Source: JBGRQB01 sp041725875
GTDB lineage: Bacteria; Bacteroidota; Ignavibacteria; Ignavibacteriales; Melioribacteraceae
Length of the DNA stretch: 10,986 bases
Assembly (NCBI GenBank): GCA_041725875.1
Contig: JBGRQB010000146.1
Span: 1 to 10,986, forward strand
Reading direction: 5' to 3'
The position numbers were made by a program, and so were the translations under genes. Shown piece after piece: positions 1 through 6,357 of this stretch. Every line of letters starts with the position of its first letter. Position 1 is the stretch's first letter. The notes beneath the pieces were generated by a model. It saw only the letters and a list, made by a program, of their open reading frames with translations. It was not told where the DNA came from and searched no databases.

Positions 1-975
1 CTTTTTATAATCTTCAAGTTCCTTGTACACAATTCCCAGATACATACAGGTAAGCTGATCTTCCTGATTAAGCTTATACGATTTCAGAAAAGCATCAATG
101 CAGGTTTGATATTTTTTTACACGCTCTTTTTTATTTGGAAAAATTCTTGAAGAAGCAATGAAGTAATAACTGAGTCCGAGCTTCTGATAATTTTGATAAG
201 TCGAATCACCAAACGCAATAGATTTTGAATAATGACTGACCGCCTCAAAATATTTTTTTTCATTCAGTTTTAAATCAGCTTTTAATCTGTTTAAAGTTGG
301 GTTGACTTGATTTAAAATTAATCCTTTATCAATATAAACTAATGCTGAATCTGATTTATCTTTTTTTATAAAAAGTATAGCCAGATTAGTATAATTTTTT
401 ATGTTCGTTTCATTTAGCTTTATCGCTACTTTATAATTAGCTATTGCCATTGAATCATTTTGAGCTTTAGCATAACAAAATGCTCTGCCTCTGTAAAACA
501 GATTATTGGTTGAATCTATTTCTATTAATTGCGAATAAACATTAACAGCTTTTGTAAATAAATTTCTTTCCTGATAAACCTTACATAAACTCATTGCAAT
601 TGGAATGTTGGTTGTATCTAAGCTAAAAGCTTTTTCATAATTCTTTTGAGCTTCTTTGTTCTGACTAAGAAATGAGTTGGTGAGAGCAAGTGATTTGTAA
701 GCAAATAAATTTAATGAATCGAGTTCAACAGATTTTTCCAAAACCATTTTTGCTTCACGATGTTTAAAAATTCCCTGATATGCAACTCCAAGTTTTTGAT
801 AAACAACAGCATTAAGAGAATCTTTTTCTTTTAAAACATTTAACGAATCTATCGCTTCATTAAATTGTTCAGCATATAAAAGTTGATTAATTTTTTTAAA
901 ATTTTCCTGGGACTGGCCCAGCAGTAATGAATAAAATAAAGTAACAAATAGAAATGATTGTAAAATTTTTTTCAT
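1..975 (-). CDS. Exported TPR-repeat protein (3' part missing)
   Basis: The gene reads leftward and has no stop before the window edge; 325 residues are visible. It starts at the ATG at 975, preceded by GAGGGG five bases upstream. Residues 1-20 form a signal peptide (MKK, then a hydrophobic run ending LLLG before QSQEN), so the product is probably exported to the periplasm or cell envelope. From about residue 57 the protein is a string of roughly 34-residue helical repeats with TPR spacing. Most units end in a turn such as LDSLN, LDTTN or IDSTN (near 85-89, 119-123, 153-157), with weaker copies up to about 257 and another beginning near 308. TPR arrays bind partner proteins. No catalytic or DNA-binding domain is seen in the visible part; one could lie beyond the edge, because many TPR proteins of this phylum continue into a helix-turn-helix or kinase domain. 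The TPR call is firm; the role is unknown. Confidence 0.85.
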   Translation of the reverse strand, partial: MKKILQSFLFVTLFYSLLLGQSQENFKKINQLLYAEQFNEAIDSLNVLKEKDSLNAVVYQKLGVAYQGIFKHREAKMVLEKSVELDSLNLFAYKSLALTNSFLSQNKEAQKNYEKAFSLDTTNIPIAMSLCKVYQERNLFTKAVNVYSQLIEIDSTNNLFYRGRAFCYAKAQNDSMAIANYKVAIKLNETNIKNYTNLAILFIKKDKSDSALVYIDKGLILNQVNPTLNRLKADLKLNEKKYFEAVSHYSKSIAFGDSTYQNYQKLGLSYYFIASSRIFPNKKERVKKYQTCIDAFLKSYKLNQEDQLTCMYLGIVYKELEDYKK

Positions 976-1076
976 TAAAACCCCTCGGATAATTTAACAA
1001 CCTGAAAGATGTGCGGGAAAAAGAAAAGTTGCTTTTATAGATAGAAACATAAAATAATATCTTTTTATCGTTTAAA

Positions 1077-1109
1077 ATTGTTGACAATAAAAAATCAAAA
1101 TCATAATTT
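1077..1109 (+). promoter_or_regulatory. Possible sigma70-type promoter with a palindrome over the -35 box
   Basis: TTGACA at 1081-1086 is a perfect -35 hexamer. It is followed by TAATTT at 1104-1109 after 17 bases, or by CATAAT at 1102-1107 after 15 bases. The -35 lies inside a short perfect palindrome, ATTGT-TG-ACAAT (1077-1088), that could be an operator. It would drive the small gene starting at 1209 and leave a leader of roughly 90 bases. In such AT-rich DNA partial matches arise by chance, so only the exact -35 carries weight. Confidence 0.35.
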
Positions 1110-1208
1110 GTAATTTGCCGATAAGGTTTCAGGTTCTTTAATTTTTGGTAAATCAAACTTTCAGGAAATGTTGCTGTTTGTATTACAATTTTTAAACAAT
1201 GGAGAGAC

Positions 1209-1547
1209 ATGGATAATTGTAAAGAAACTATCAATGTAGAAAGGTTATTAAACAAATATGAAAGAGTTGTAAAAGATATTTGTTTAGGTTATGAAGATTC
1301 AATTTACGAATACAAAAACGATTTGTGCTGCCGACAGAAATTACAAAATGTTCTGGAAAATGGTAAAGACGTAGAGTATCAGATTATTGCCAGAATTGAG
1401 CGTGCAGATGATGAACTAAAAAGAGTTTTACTAAAAACCAAAGAATGTATTCACGGGGATTATCCGGAAAAATATTTTTGGCTTTGGGGAATTCCGTCAA
1501 ACGCCGATGATATAGTTACTCTTGCAAAGTCGAACGATTGGTTATAA
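1209..1547 (+). CDS. Small conserved-type protein of unknown function (112 aa)
   Basis: A complete soluble protein with no signal peptide or membrane segment. It starts at the ATG at 1209; a GGAGAG sits only two bases upstream, an unusually tight spacing, and no better in-frame start exists nearby. Most of the chain is predicted helical and charged. Visible signatures are Y35-x-N-D-L-x-x-R42, an A-R-I-E-R-A-D-D-E-L segment (61-70) and an aromatic C-terminal patch YFWLWGIP (89-96). I recall small uncharacterised proteins in other phyla, Actinobacteria included, with the same order of an EYxNDLxxR motif, an IExxDE helix and an aromatic YFWxxxIP segment. This is therefore probably a real family and not a random ORF, though I cannot verify that here. 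Five cysteines (4, 25, 40, 41, 80) do not form an obvious metal motif. It stands alone between a divergent TPR gene and a convergent kinase gene, so context gives no function. Confidence 0.72.
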   Translation: MDNCKETINVERLLNKYERVVKDICLGYEDSIYEYKNDLCCRQKLQNVLENGKDVEYQIIARIERADDELKRVLLKTKECIHGDYPEKYFWLWGIPSNADDIVTLAKSNDWL

Positions 1548-1550
1548 AAA

Positions 1551-2978
1551 TTAAAGCACCGGAACTTCAATTTTAAAAACAGTACCTCCTTTTTTGGGGG
1601 AAGTGCAATTGATGCTTCCTTTTAAACTTTGCGAAACCAAATTATACACAATGTGCAGCCCGAGTCCTGTGCCTTCTTTATGATTGGTTGTAAAGAAAGG
1701 CTCAAAGATTTTCTTTATATTTTTTTCAGAAATACCGCATCCATTATCTGAGTAAATTATAGAAAGAATACCGCAGTCGAGCTTTATTTTTAATTTTATC
1801 TCTCCGTCATCCATTTCTTCAAATCCGTGCAGATAAGAATTAATAATAAGGTTTGTTAAAATCTGATTAAACACACCGGGATAACTTGTTATATCCATTG
1901 CTCGTTTGGGAGAAACTCTGAAACTGATATTTTTTGATTTTATATTTGGTTTCAGATTGGAAATGATCTGCTGGATATAATCAATTATATCAAATTCTCT
2001 TTTTTGTTCATTTATCTGATCAACAGAAGTGTTCTTAAAATTTTGAATCAATTTTGCAGTTCTCTGAAGGTTTCGTAATATCAATTCTCCGGTTTCTTTA
2101 TTTGTACAGATATTTTTTTCCAGAGTCGATTTTTTTAAACTTCCTGTATGAAATTCTTTTTCCAGTTTTTCATTTTCCTGAATAAAAGCTGTTGTTGCTG
2201 TTATTCCGATTCCGAGCGGAGTATTAATTTCGTGTGCAACACCTGCAACCAGTCTGCCCAGCGAAGCCATCTTTTCCGATTCAACCAGCTGGTTCTGAGT
2301 TCTCTCCAGTTCTTTAACAATTGCAGAAAGCTGATCTTTTTCTTTACGGAGCTGTTCATAAATTAATGAGTTGCTTACTGCAAGTCCAACCTGATCACCA
2401 ATCATTTCCAGAAATTCAATTAAATCAGTAGAAAATATATCTGTTTTTGTATTATTCAGCTGAATAAGTCCTATTTTCATTTTGTTTGCAATAATTGGAA
2501 TAAGTGCAACGGAATTATAACCACTGGTAAAGCAGTAATTTCTTGTCTTTACATCTATTTTTTTTGACAAAATTTCTTCATAGGTTTCTGACCAGTTATT
2601 TGTCCAAAAACTTCCTTTTTCTGTAAAACACTCAAACTCTGAATTTGTGCGTCCGGAAAGTATAAGTCCGCACATACATTCAAGTTCATTATCCCTTATT
2701 TCACCCGATATTTCATCTGAGCCTTCATAACTTTTACAGATGGAGGATTCATGTCTTATAAAGGATTCAGAAAAACCTTTATAAACATAATAAGGATAAT
2801 CATTATCTTCTTTTAATCTTATACTTACCGCATCACATTGAACCATTCCCTGAACATATTCAAGAATAGTAATTAAGGTGTTTTTCAGATCGATAAAGTT
2901 ATTCAGCTCGGCACAAATTAGTTTTGCTTTTTTTTCGCGGTCAACAATAATTTCCAATCCTGAAATAGACTCAATCAT
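1551..2978 (-). CDS. Soluble GAF-domain sensor histidine kinase
   Basis: A 475-residue cytosolic kinase without membrane segments. Residues about 22-205 form a GAF sensor domain, 206-238 a coiled coil, and about 239-475 the kinase core. The phosphoacceptor is H249 in AHEINTP. The N box is near N371-N380 (NQILTNLIIN), the G1 box is D411-N-G-C-G, the F box is FEPFF at 425-429 and the G2 box is GTGLGL at 436-441, so the ATP-binding domain looks intact. The GAF domain carries a cysteine pattern: C81, then C101-M-C103-G, GSFWTNN (122-128) and TRNYC149 before GYNSVALIPI. This resembles a recurring GAF subtype in histidine kinases (CMCG, GSFWxN, TRNxC, GYxSVALIP) whose ligand is unknown to me. The start at 2978 has GAGAA upstream. 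Its ATG lies 12 bp after the stop of the REC-PAS kinase, so the two are probably co-transcribed and act together. It auto-phosphorylates a histidine and passes phosphate to an Asp-bearing receiver, plausibly its neighbour's. Confidence 0.93.
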   Translation of the reverse strand: MIESISGLEIIVDREKKAKLICAELNNFIDLKNTLITILEYVQGMVQCDAVSIRLKEDNDYPYYVYKGFSESFIRHESSICKSYEGSDEISGEIRDNELECMCGLILSGRTNSEFECFTEKGSFWTNNWSETYEEILSKKIDVKTRNYCFTSGYNSVALIPIIANKMKIGLIQLNNTKTDIFSTDLIEFLEMIGDQVGLAVSNSLIYEQLRKEKDQLSAIVKELERTQNQLVESEKMASLGRLVAGVAHEINTPLGIGITATTAFIQENEKLEKEFHTGSLKKSTLEKNICTNKETGELILRNLQRTAKLIQNFKNTSVDQINEQKREFDIIDYIQQIISNLKPNIKSKNISFRVSPKRAMDITSYPGVFNQILTNLIINSYLHGFEEMDDGEIKLKIKLDCGILSIIYSDNGCGISEKNIKKIFEPFFTTNHKEGTGLGLHIVYNLVSQSLKGSINCTSPKKGGTVFKIEVPVL

Positions 2979-2990
2979 ACAATTCTCAAA

Positions 2991-4655
2991 TTATTTTTCT
3001 GTTAATGGAAGAGTGAAATAAAATCTGGAACCAACGCCCGGTTCTGAGTGGATTTCAATTTTCCCGTTATTTTTTTCAATAAATTCTTTGCACAATAATA
3101 ATCCGATTCCTGACCCTGATTCCTGATGAACTGTGGTCTGGCAATGGCGATCGAACCCGGAAAAAAGCTTTTGCTGGTTTTCCAGACTAATACCAACACC
3201 ATTATCTTCAATACATATTTTTTCATAGTGTTTGTAAACAGACGAAGAAATTCTTATAAAACCACCGGAATCTGTGAATTTCACAGAATTATTTACCAAA
3301 TTTCGGATAATTGTATCTACCATAAAATAATCTGCAAATACAGTTGTATCTCTGTCAAGATCATTAATCAGTTCAACATTTTTATTAATTGCAGGTATTT
3401 TGTAAAGCTCAAATATTTTGGCAGTTATATCGTAAATTGAAATTGCATCGGGAGAAAAATGAATCTGATCGTTTTGGAGTCGCGACCAGGTTAAAAGATT
3501 CTCCAGAAGCTCATACACTTTTTTTACAGAATGATTAATATTTCCTGTAAGTGAGAGCAGATCTTTATCTTTTATTTTTTCAATTTCTTCAGTAAGAATT
3601 TCCGTGAAACCGAGAATGGAGAGAAACGGACTCTTCAAATCGTGAGCAATTACGGAAAATAGTTTATCTTTATTTTGATTAAGCTCTTTTAATCTTTCTT
3701 CCGATTTCTGAATTGCTTCCTCTTTTGTTTTTTTGCTTGTTATATCGTGATTGCTTCCTCTGCGTCCCAAAAATTTTCCGTCGCCATCATAAACAGCATG
3801 ACAACTATGATACAATACTTTTTCATTTCCGTTTTTATCAATTATTCTGTACTCACAAGTCAGGTCAGAAGGAGATTGAAACTCTTTTAATCTGTGAGAT
3901 AAAAATAAATCTATATCATCAGGATGAATTATATCCAGACAGCGTATTTTTTTTGTAATAAATTCTTCAGGTGTGTAGCCGGTAATTTTCTGGCAGGAGG
4001 GAGATGAATATTTTATTTCGCCTTTGTCACTTATCCAGTATTCCCAGCCAACAGCTGAATCAAGCAATGACTTAAACCTGTTTTCACTTTCCTTTAACAA
4101 TTCTTCTATCTGAATATGTTCACTTATCTCGTCTGTGAGTCGCTTCTTCTCAAAATCATCAGTTGCAACAGATTCTACCTGTTTGTAGTAGTTTTTAATT
4201 TCTGATAAAATGAGCATCGAAAACCCGTCGGCAGAAAGCTCAATTTTATTTGCATAGTTGTTTATATCGTAAGAATTGAAAATTTGTGAATGGGGAGCCA
4301 GACCCGGCTGGCCTGTACGGATAATAATTCGCGTAAAATTGTTTCCAAGTTCTTCGCGAATATATTTTACAAATTCCAGACCCGCATCTGGTGTTTCCAT
4401 TACTACATCTAATAATATAAGCTGGATATCAGGATTTTTTGCAATGATTTTTTTTGCTTCAGATGCGGAGTAAGCATCGAAAATTTTGAAACCCTTTTTA
4501 TTGAATTCCATATTTTTGAGTAAAAGACTTGTTAACGAATGTATATCTTTTTCATCGTCAACAACCAGGATTTTCCAGTTTTTTTGTCTTTTAATTTTTT
4601 GCAGACTCACTTCACTTGCAAAAGTGACAGTATCTCCCGGAGATTTTATCATCAT
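2991..4655 (-). CDS. REC-PAS hybrid histidine kinase
   Basis: A 554-residue soluble protein. Residues about 27-155 are a receiver domain with acidic pair D33/D34, phosphoacceptor D83 in LLDVVM, T114 in RTGQPG and K137 in YANKIEL. The segment RTGQPGxAP...YDINxYxxK.EL is the receiver type I associate with REC-DUF3369 proteins. A PAS domain with a PAC-like end spans about 190-308 (YSSPSCQKITGYTPEEF, then EYRIIDKNG). After a coiled coil comes the kinase core: H338 in AHDLKSP, N box around N452-N456, G1 D484-N-G-V-G and G2 GSGIGL (513-518). All catalytic motifs are present. The start is the first of two adjacent ATGs, with a modest GTGGG upstream. It is the promoter-proximal gene of a two-gene unit with the GAF kinase. 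Having the receiver at the N-terminus lets phosphorylation of D83 modulate the attached kinase. No DNA-binding output exists, and the final target is not in this window. Confidence 0.94.
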   Translation of the reverse strand: MMIKSPGDTVTFASEVSLQKIKRQKNWKILVVDDEKDIHSLTSLLLKNMEFNKKGFKIFDAYSASEAKKIIAKNPDIQLILLDVVMETPDAGLEFVKYIREELGNNFTRIIIRTGQPGLAPHSQIFNSYDINNYANKIELSADGFSMLILSEIKNYYKQVESVATDDFEKKRLTDEISEHIQIEELLKESENRFKSLLDSAVGWEYWISDKGEIKYSSPSCQKITGYTPEEFITKKIRCLDIIHPDDIDLFLSHRLKEFQSPSDLTCEYRIIDKNGNEKVLYHSCHAVYDGDGKFLGRRGSNHDITSKKTKEEAIQKSEERLKELNQNKDKLFSVIAHDLKSPFLSILGFTEILTEEIEKIKDKDLLSLTGNINHSVKKVYELLENLLTWSRLQNDQIHFSPDAISIYDITAKIFELYKIPAINKNVELINDLDRDTTVFADYFMVDTIIRNLVNNSVKFTDSGGFIRISSSVYKHYEKICIEDNGVGISLENQQKLFSGFDRHCQTTVHQESGSGIGLLLCKEFIEKNNGKIEIHSEPGVGSRFYFTLPLTEK

Positions 4656-4693
4656 TTACCCACAGTATTTTCTACTGATAATTTGCGCAAAAA

Positions 4694-4720
4694 GACCCGG
4701 CTAAAAAAAGACTTCGGGTC
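4694..4720 (-). promoter_or_regulatory. Inverted repeat in the leader of the kinase operon
   Basis: GACCCG (4694-4699) and CGGGTC (4715-4720) are perfect 6-bp GC-rich arms around a 15-base loop, in an otherwise AT-rich spacer. Read toward the kinase genes, the second arm is followed directly by TTTTT, giving the shape of a weak intrinsic terminator or attenuator about 40 bases before the first ATG. It could equally be an operator shared by the two divergent units. The loop is long for a strong terminator. Confidence 0.35.
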
Positions 4721-4743
4721 ACAAATAATATAATCGGAGCCTG

Positions 4744-4772
4744 TTGGCAATTTTAAAGGAATAAAATAATTT
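4744..4772 (+). promoter_or_regulatory. Possible promoter for the membrane-GNAT and radical SAM pair
   Basis: TTGGCA (4744-4749) and TAATTT (4767-4772) are separated by 17 bases, and the predicted start would leave a leader of roughly 70 bases before the ATG at 4850. The same -35 stretch read on the opposite strand gives TTGCCA, so back-to-back promoters sharing this site are conceivable. The -10 match is poor. Confidence 0.25.
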
Positions 4773-4838
4773 TTCCATTTTTCTTGTTTTTAACAATAAA
4801 TTTAATTATTTCACATATCCTTTTGAACGAGAACAATC

Positions 4839-4842
4839 AGGA
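4839..4842 (+). promoter_or_regulatory. Ribosome binding site that fixes the start at 4850
   Basis: AGGA lies seven bases before the ATG at 4850. The open frame extends upstream to a TTG at 4784, but that codon has no Shine-Dalgarno motif and the 22 extra residues do not match the start of YgjV-like domains. The ATG is therefore preferred. Confidence 0.6.
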
Positions 4843-4849
4843 TAGAAAT

Positions 4850-5470
4850 ATGGATGAAAAGTTTGTTTTAGAAATTATTGGTTATATAGCATCAGGTTTG
4901 GTTGCTGTTTCTTTAATGATGACATCAATCATAAAACTGAGAGTAATAAATCTGCTTGGTGCAATATTTTTTGTTGCGTACGGAATGTTGATATCTGCAT
5001 ACCCGGTTGCTCTGGTAAACTTCATTATAGTTATAATAAATATTGTAAATCTTAAAAAGATCTTCTCAGAAAAAGAATATTTTGAAATTTTAGATCTACC
5101 GTCTGATTCAAAATTTTTAAGTTATTTTCTGAATAATTATAAACCGGAAATTGAAAAATATATTCCGGAGTTTAATTCGGAAATTAAAGAAAATTCAAAT
5201 ATCTATATTATAATGCGAAATGCAACTCCGGCCGGAGTTTTTATCGGCAGACAAAATAACGAACAATTTTTTGTGGATTTGGATTTTGTAATTCCCGGAT
5301 ACAGAGATTTTAAAATTGGCAAAATGTTGTTTGAAGAGAAAAAAGAAATCTTTACAGAAAAAGGAATAAACAAGATTGTTTCAAATCCGGCAACCGAAAT
5401 GCACTCTGCCTATTTAACTAAAATGGGATTTGTAAAAAATCAGGATGCTTTTGTTCTGGAAGTAAAATAA
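4850..5470 (+). CDS. YgjV-like membrane domain fused to a GNAT-like acetyltransferase domain
   Basis: A 206-residue protein in two parts. Residues 6-70 contain three close hydrophobic segments (about 6-26, 31-50 and 52-68) with features of small YgjV-type inner-membrane proteins: EIIGYIASGLVAVSL, a K-L-R-x-x-N-x-x-G motif (29-37), YG (44-45) and a late P-V-x-L-x-N. Residues about 76-206 are soluble and resemble a GNAT fold: a beta-rich stretch (NIYIIMRNATPAGVFIG, 117-133), then VIPGYRDFKIGKMLF (147-161) where motif A (R/Q-x-x-G-x-G/A) is expected, and a late A-Y-L-T-K-M-G-F segment (187-194) typical of the last GNAT helix. The first motif-A glycine is replaced by K155, so acetyl-CoA binding is likely but unproven. 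The enzyme half would be held at the inner face of the membrane. The next gene begins 14 bp later and is probably co-transcribed. The substrate is unknown. Confidence 0.78.
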   Translation: MDEKFVLEIIGYIASGLVAVSLMMTSIIKLRVINLLGAIFFVAYGMLISAYPVALVNFIIVIINIVNLKKIFSEKEYFEILDLPSDSKFLSYFLNNYKPEIEKYIPEFNSEIKENSNIYIIMRNATPAGVFIGRQNNEQFFVDLDFVIPGYRDFKIGKMLFEEKKEIFTEKGINKIVSNPATEMHSAYLTKMGFVKNQDAFVLEVK

Positions 5471-5484
5471 AAATGAGAAAATAA

Positions 5485-6357
5485 ATGATTCGTGAAGTAA
5501 CCGCAAAAACAATTTTATCTGATGTAAAACAGCCTGACCAGTGGTTCGGACTGAGATACAATATGAATTTGTACAGAGGTTGCCAGCACGGATGCATTTA
5601 TTGCGATTCAAGAAGTGAATGCTACAGAATAGAGAAGTTTGATGAAGAAGTTGTTGTAAAAACAAATGCAATTCAGCTTCTGAAAAAAGAGATAGCAAAA
5701 AAGAAAGAAAAGGGAACTATTGGTTTGGGCTCAATGAACGATCCTTATATGCCGGTTGAACTTGAGCTTGAGATGACCAAACAGGCGCTCGAAGTAATTG
5801 CCAACCATCGTTTTCCGGTTCATATGATAACCAAAAGTGATCTTGTTTTAAGAGATCTCGATTTATATAAAAGAATCAATTTTGTTTATGCTGCAATAAG
5901 TTTTACAATTACCACGGCTGATGATAATCTTGCAAAAAAAATTGAGCCTGCGGCTCCGGCTCCTTCAAAAAGATTTAAAGCAATGGAAAAAATTGCTGCA
6001 AATGGTATTATGACCGGAATTACTCTTATGCCTCTTTTGCCTTATATTCAGGATAATGTAGATAATATTGTTGATATTGTAAAAGCTGCAAAAGATAGCG
6101 GAGTTTCTTATATAATTCCCGCTTTTGGAGTTACTTTGCGCGACAGACAAAGAGATTATTTTTATAAAAAACTTGAAAAGGAATTTCCCGGAATTAAGGA
6201 ACGTTATATTAAAAAATTCAAGAATAACTATTTTTGTCTGCCTGAGAAAGTCCGGGTTCTCGATATGATTTTCCGAGAGCAATGTTACAAGCAGGGAATT
6301 CCGGTGAAAATAAAGCAGTTTACTCCGGGAGAACCGGAACAGCTTGCATTATTCTAA
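5485..6357 (+). CDS. Radical SAM protein, SPL-like (COG1533 type)
   Basis: A complete 290-residue cytosolic radical SAM protein. The iron-sulfur cluster motif is C33-x3-C37-x2-C40 in LYRGCQHGCIYC, which binds the [4Fe-4S] cluster that cleaves S-adenosylmethionine. Further family marks are GSMNDPYMPVE (82-92), ITKSDLVLRDLDL (115-127), IEPAAPAPSKRFKAM (153-167) and LMPLLPYI (181-188). These match the broad spore-photoproduct-lyase-like group, sometimes labelled Rv2578c-like. The family is named after a DNA lesion repair enzyme, but most members have no proven substrate. True SP lyase has a hydrogen-donor cysteine about 50 residues after the cluster; none is seen at that spacing here, so a different reaction is likely. 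The last five residues are QLALF, close to the bacterial beta-clamp-binding consensus QL(S/D)LF. The start at 5485 has a weak GAG seven bases upstream. Its 3' end overlaps the convergent downstream gene by 9 bp. Confidence 0.9.
   Translation: MIREVTAKTILSDVKQPDQWFGLRYNMNLYRGCQHGCIYCDSRSECYRIEKFDEEVVVKTNAIQLLKKEIAKKKEKGTIGLGSMNDPYMPVELELEMTKQALEVIANHRFPVHMITKSDLVLRDLDLYKRINFVYAAISFTITTADDNLAKKIEPAAPAPSKRFKAMEKIAANGIMTGITLMPLLPYIQDNVDNIVDIVKAAKDSGVSYIIPAFGVTLRDRQRDYFYKKLEKEFPGIKERYIKKFKNNYFCLPEKVRVLDMIFREQCYKQGIPVKIKQFTPGEPEQLALF

Noticed and set aside
896..1255. Minus-strand open frame of 119 residues crossing the TPR gene start
   Set aside because: It overlaps the out-of-frame start of the exported TPR protein and the divergent spacer, has no family features, and the TPR frame has a clear signal peptide and Shine-Dalgarno.
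1548..1550. A bidirectional terminator between the convergent small gene and the GAF kinase
   Set aside because: Only 3 bp separate the two stop codons, and I see no hairpin with T-run at the junction.
4784..4849. Upstream TTG start for the membrane-GNAT protein
   Set aside because: It has no ribosome binding site, and the added residues are not typical of the family; the ATG at 4850 has AGGA seven bases upstream.
5485..6357. Naming the radical SAM gene splB
   Set aside because: It is only a general SPL-like family match; the SP-lyase cysteine spacing is missing and there is no sporulation context.
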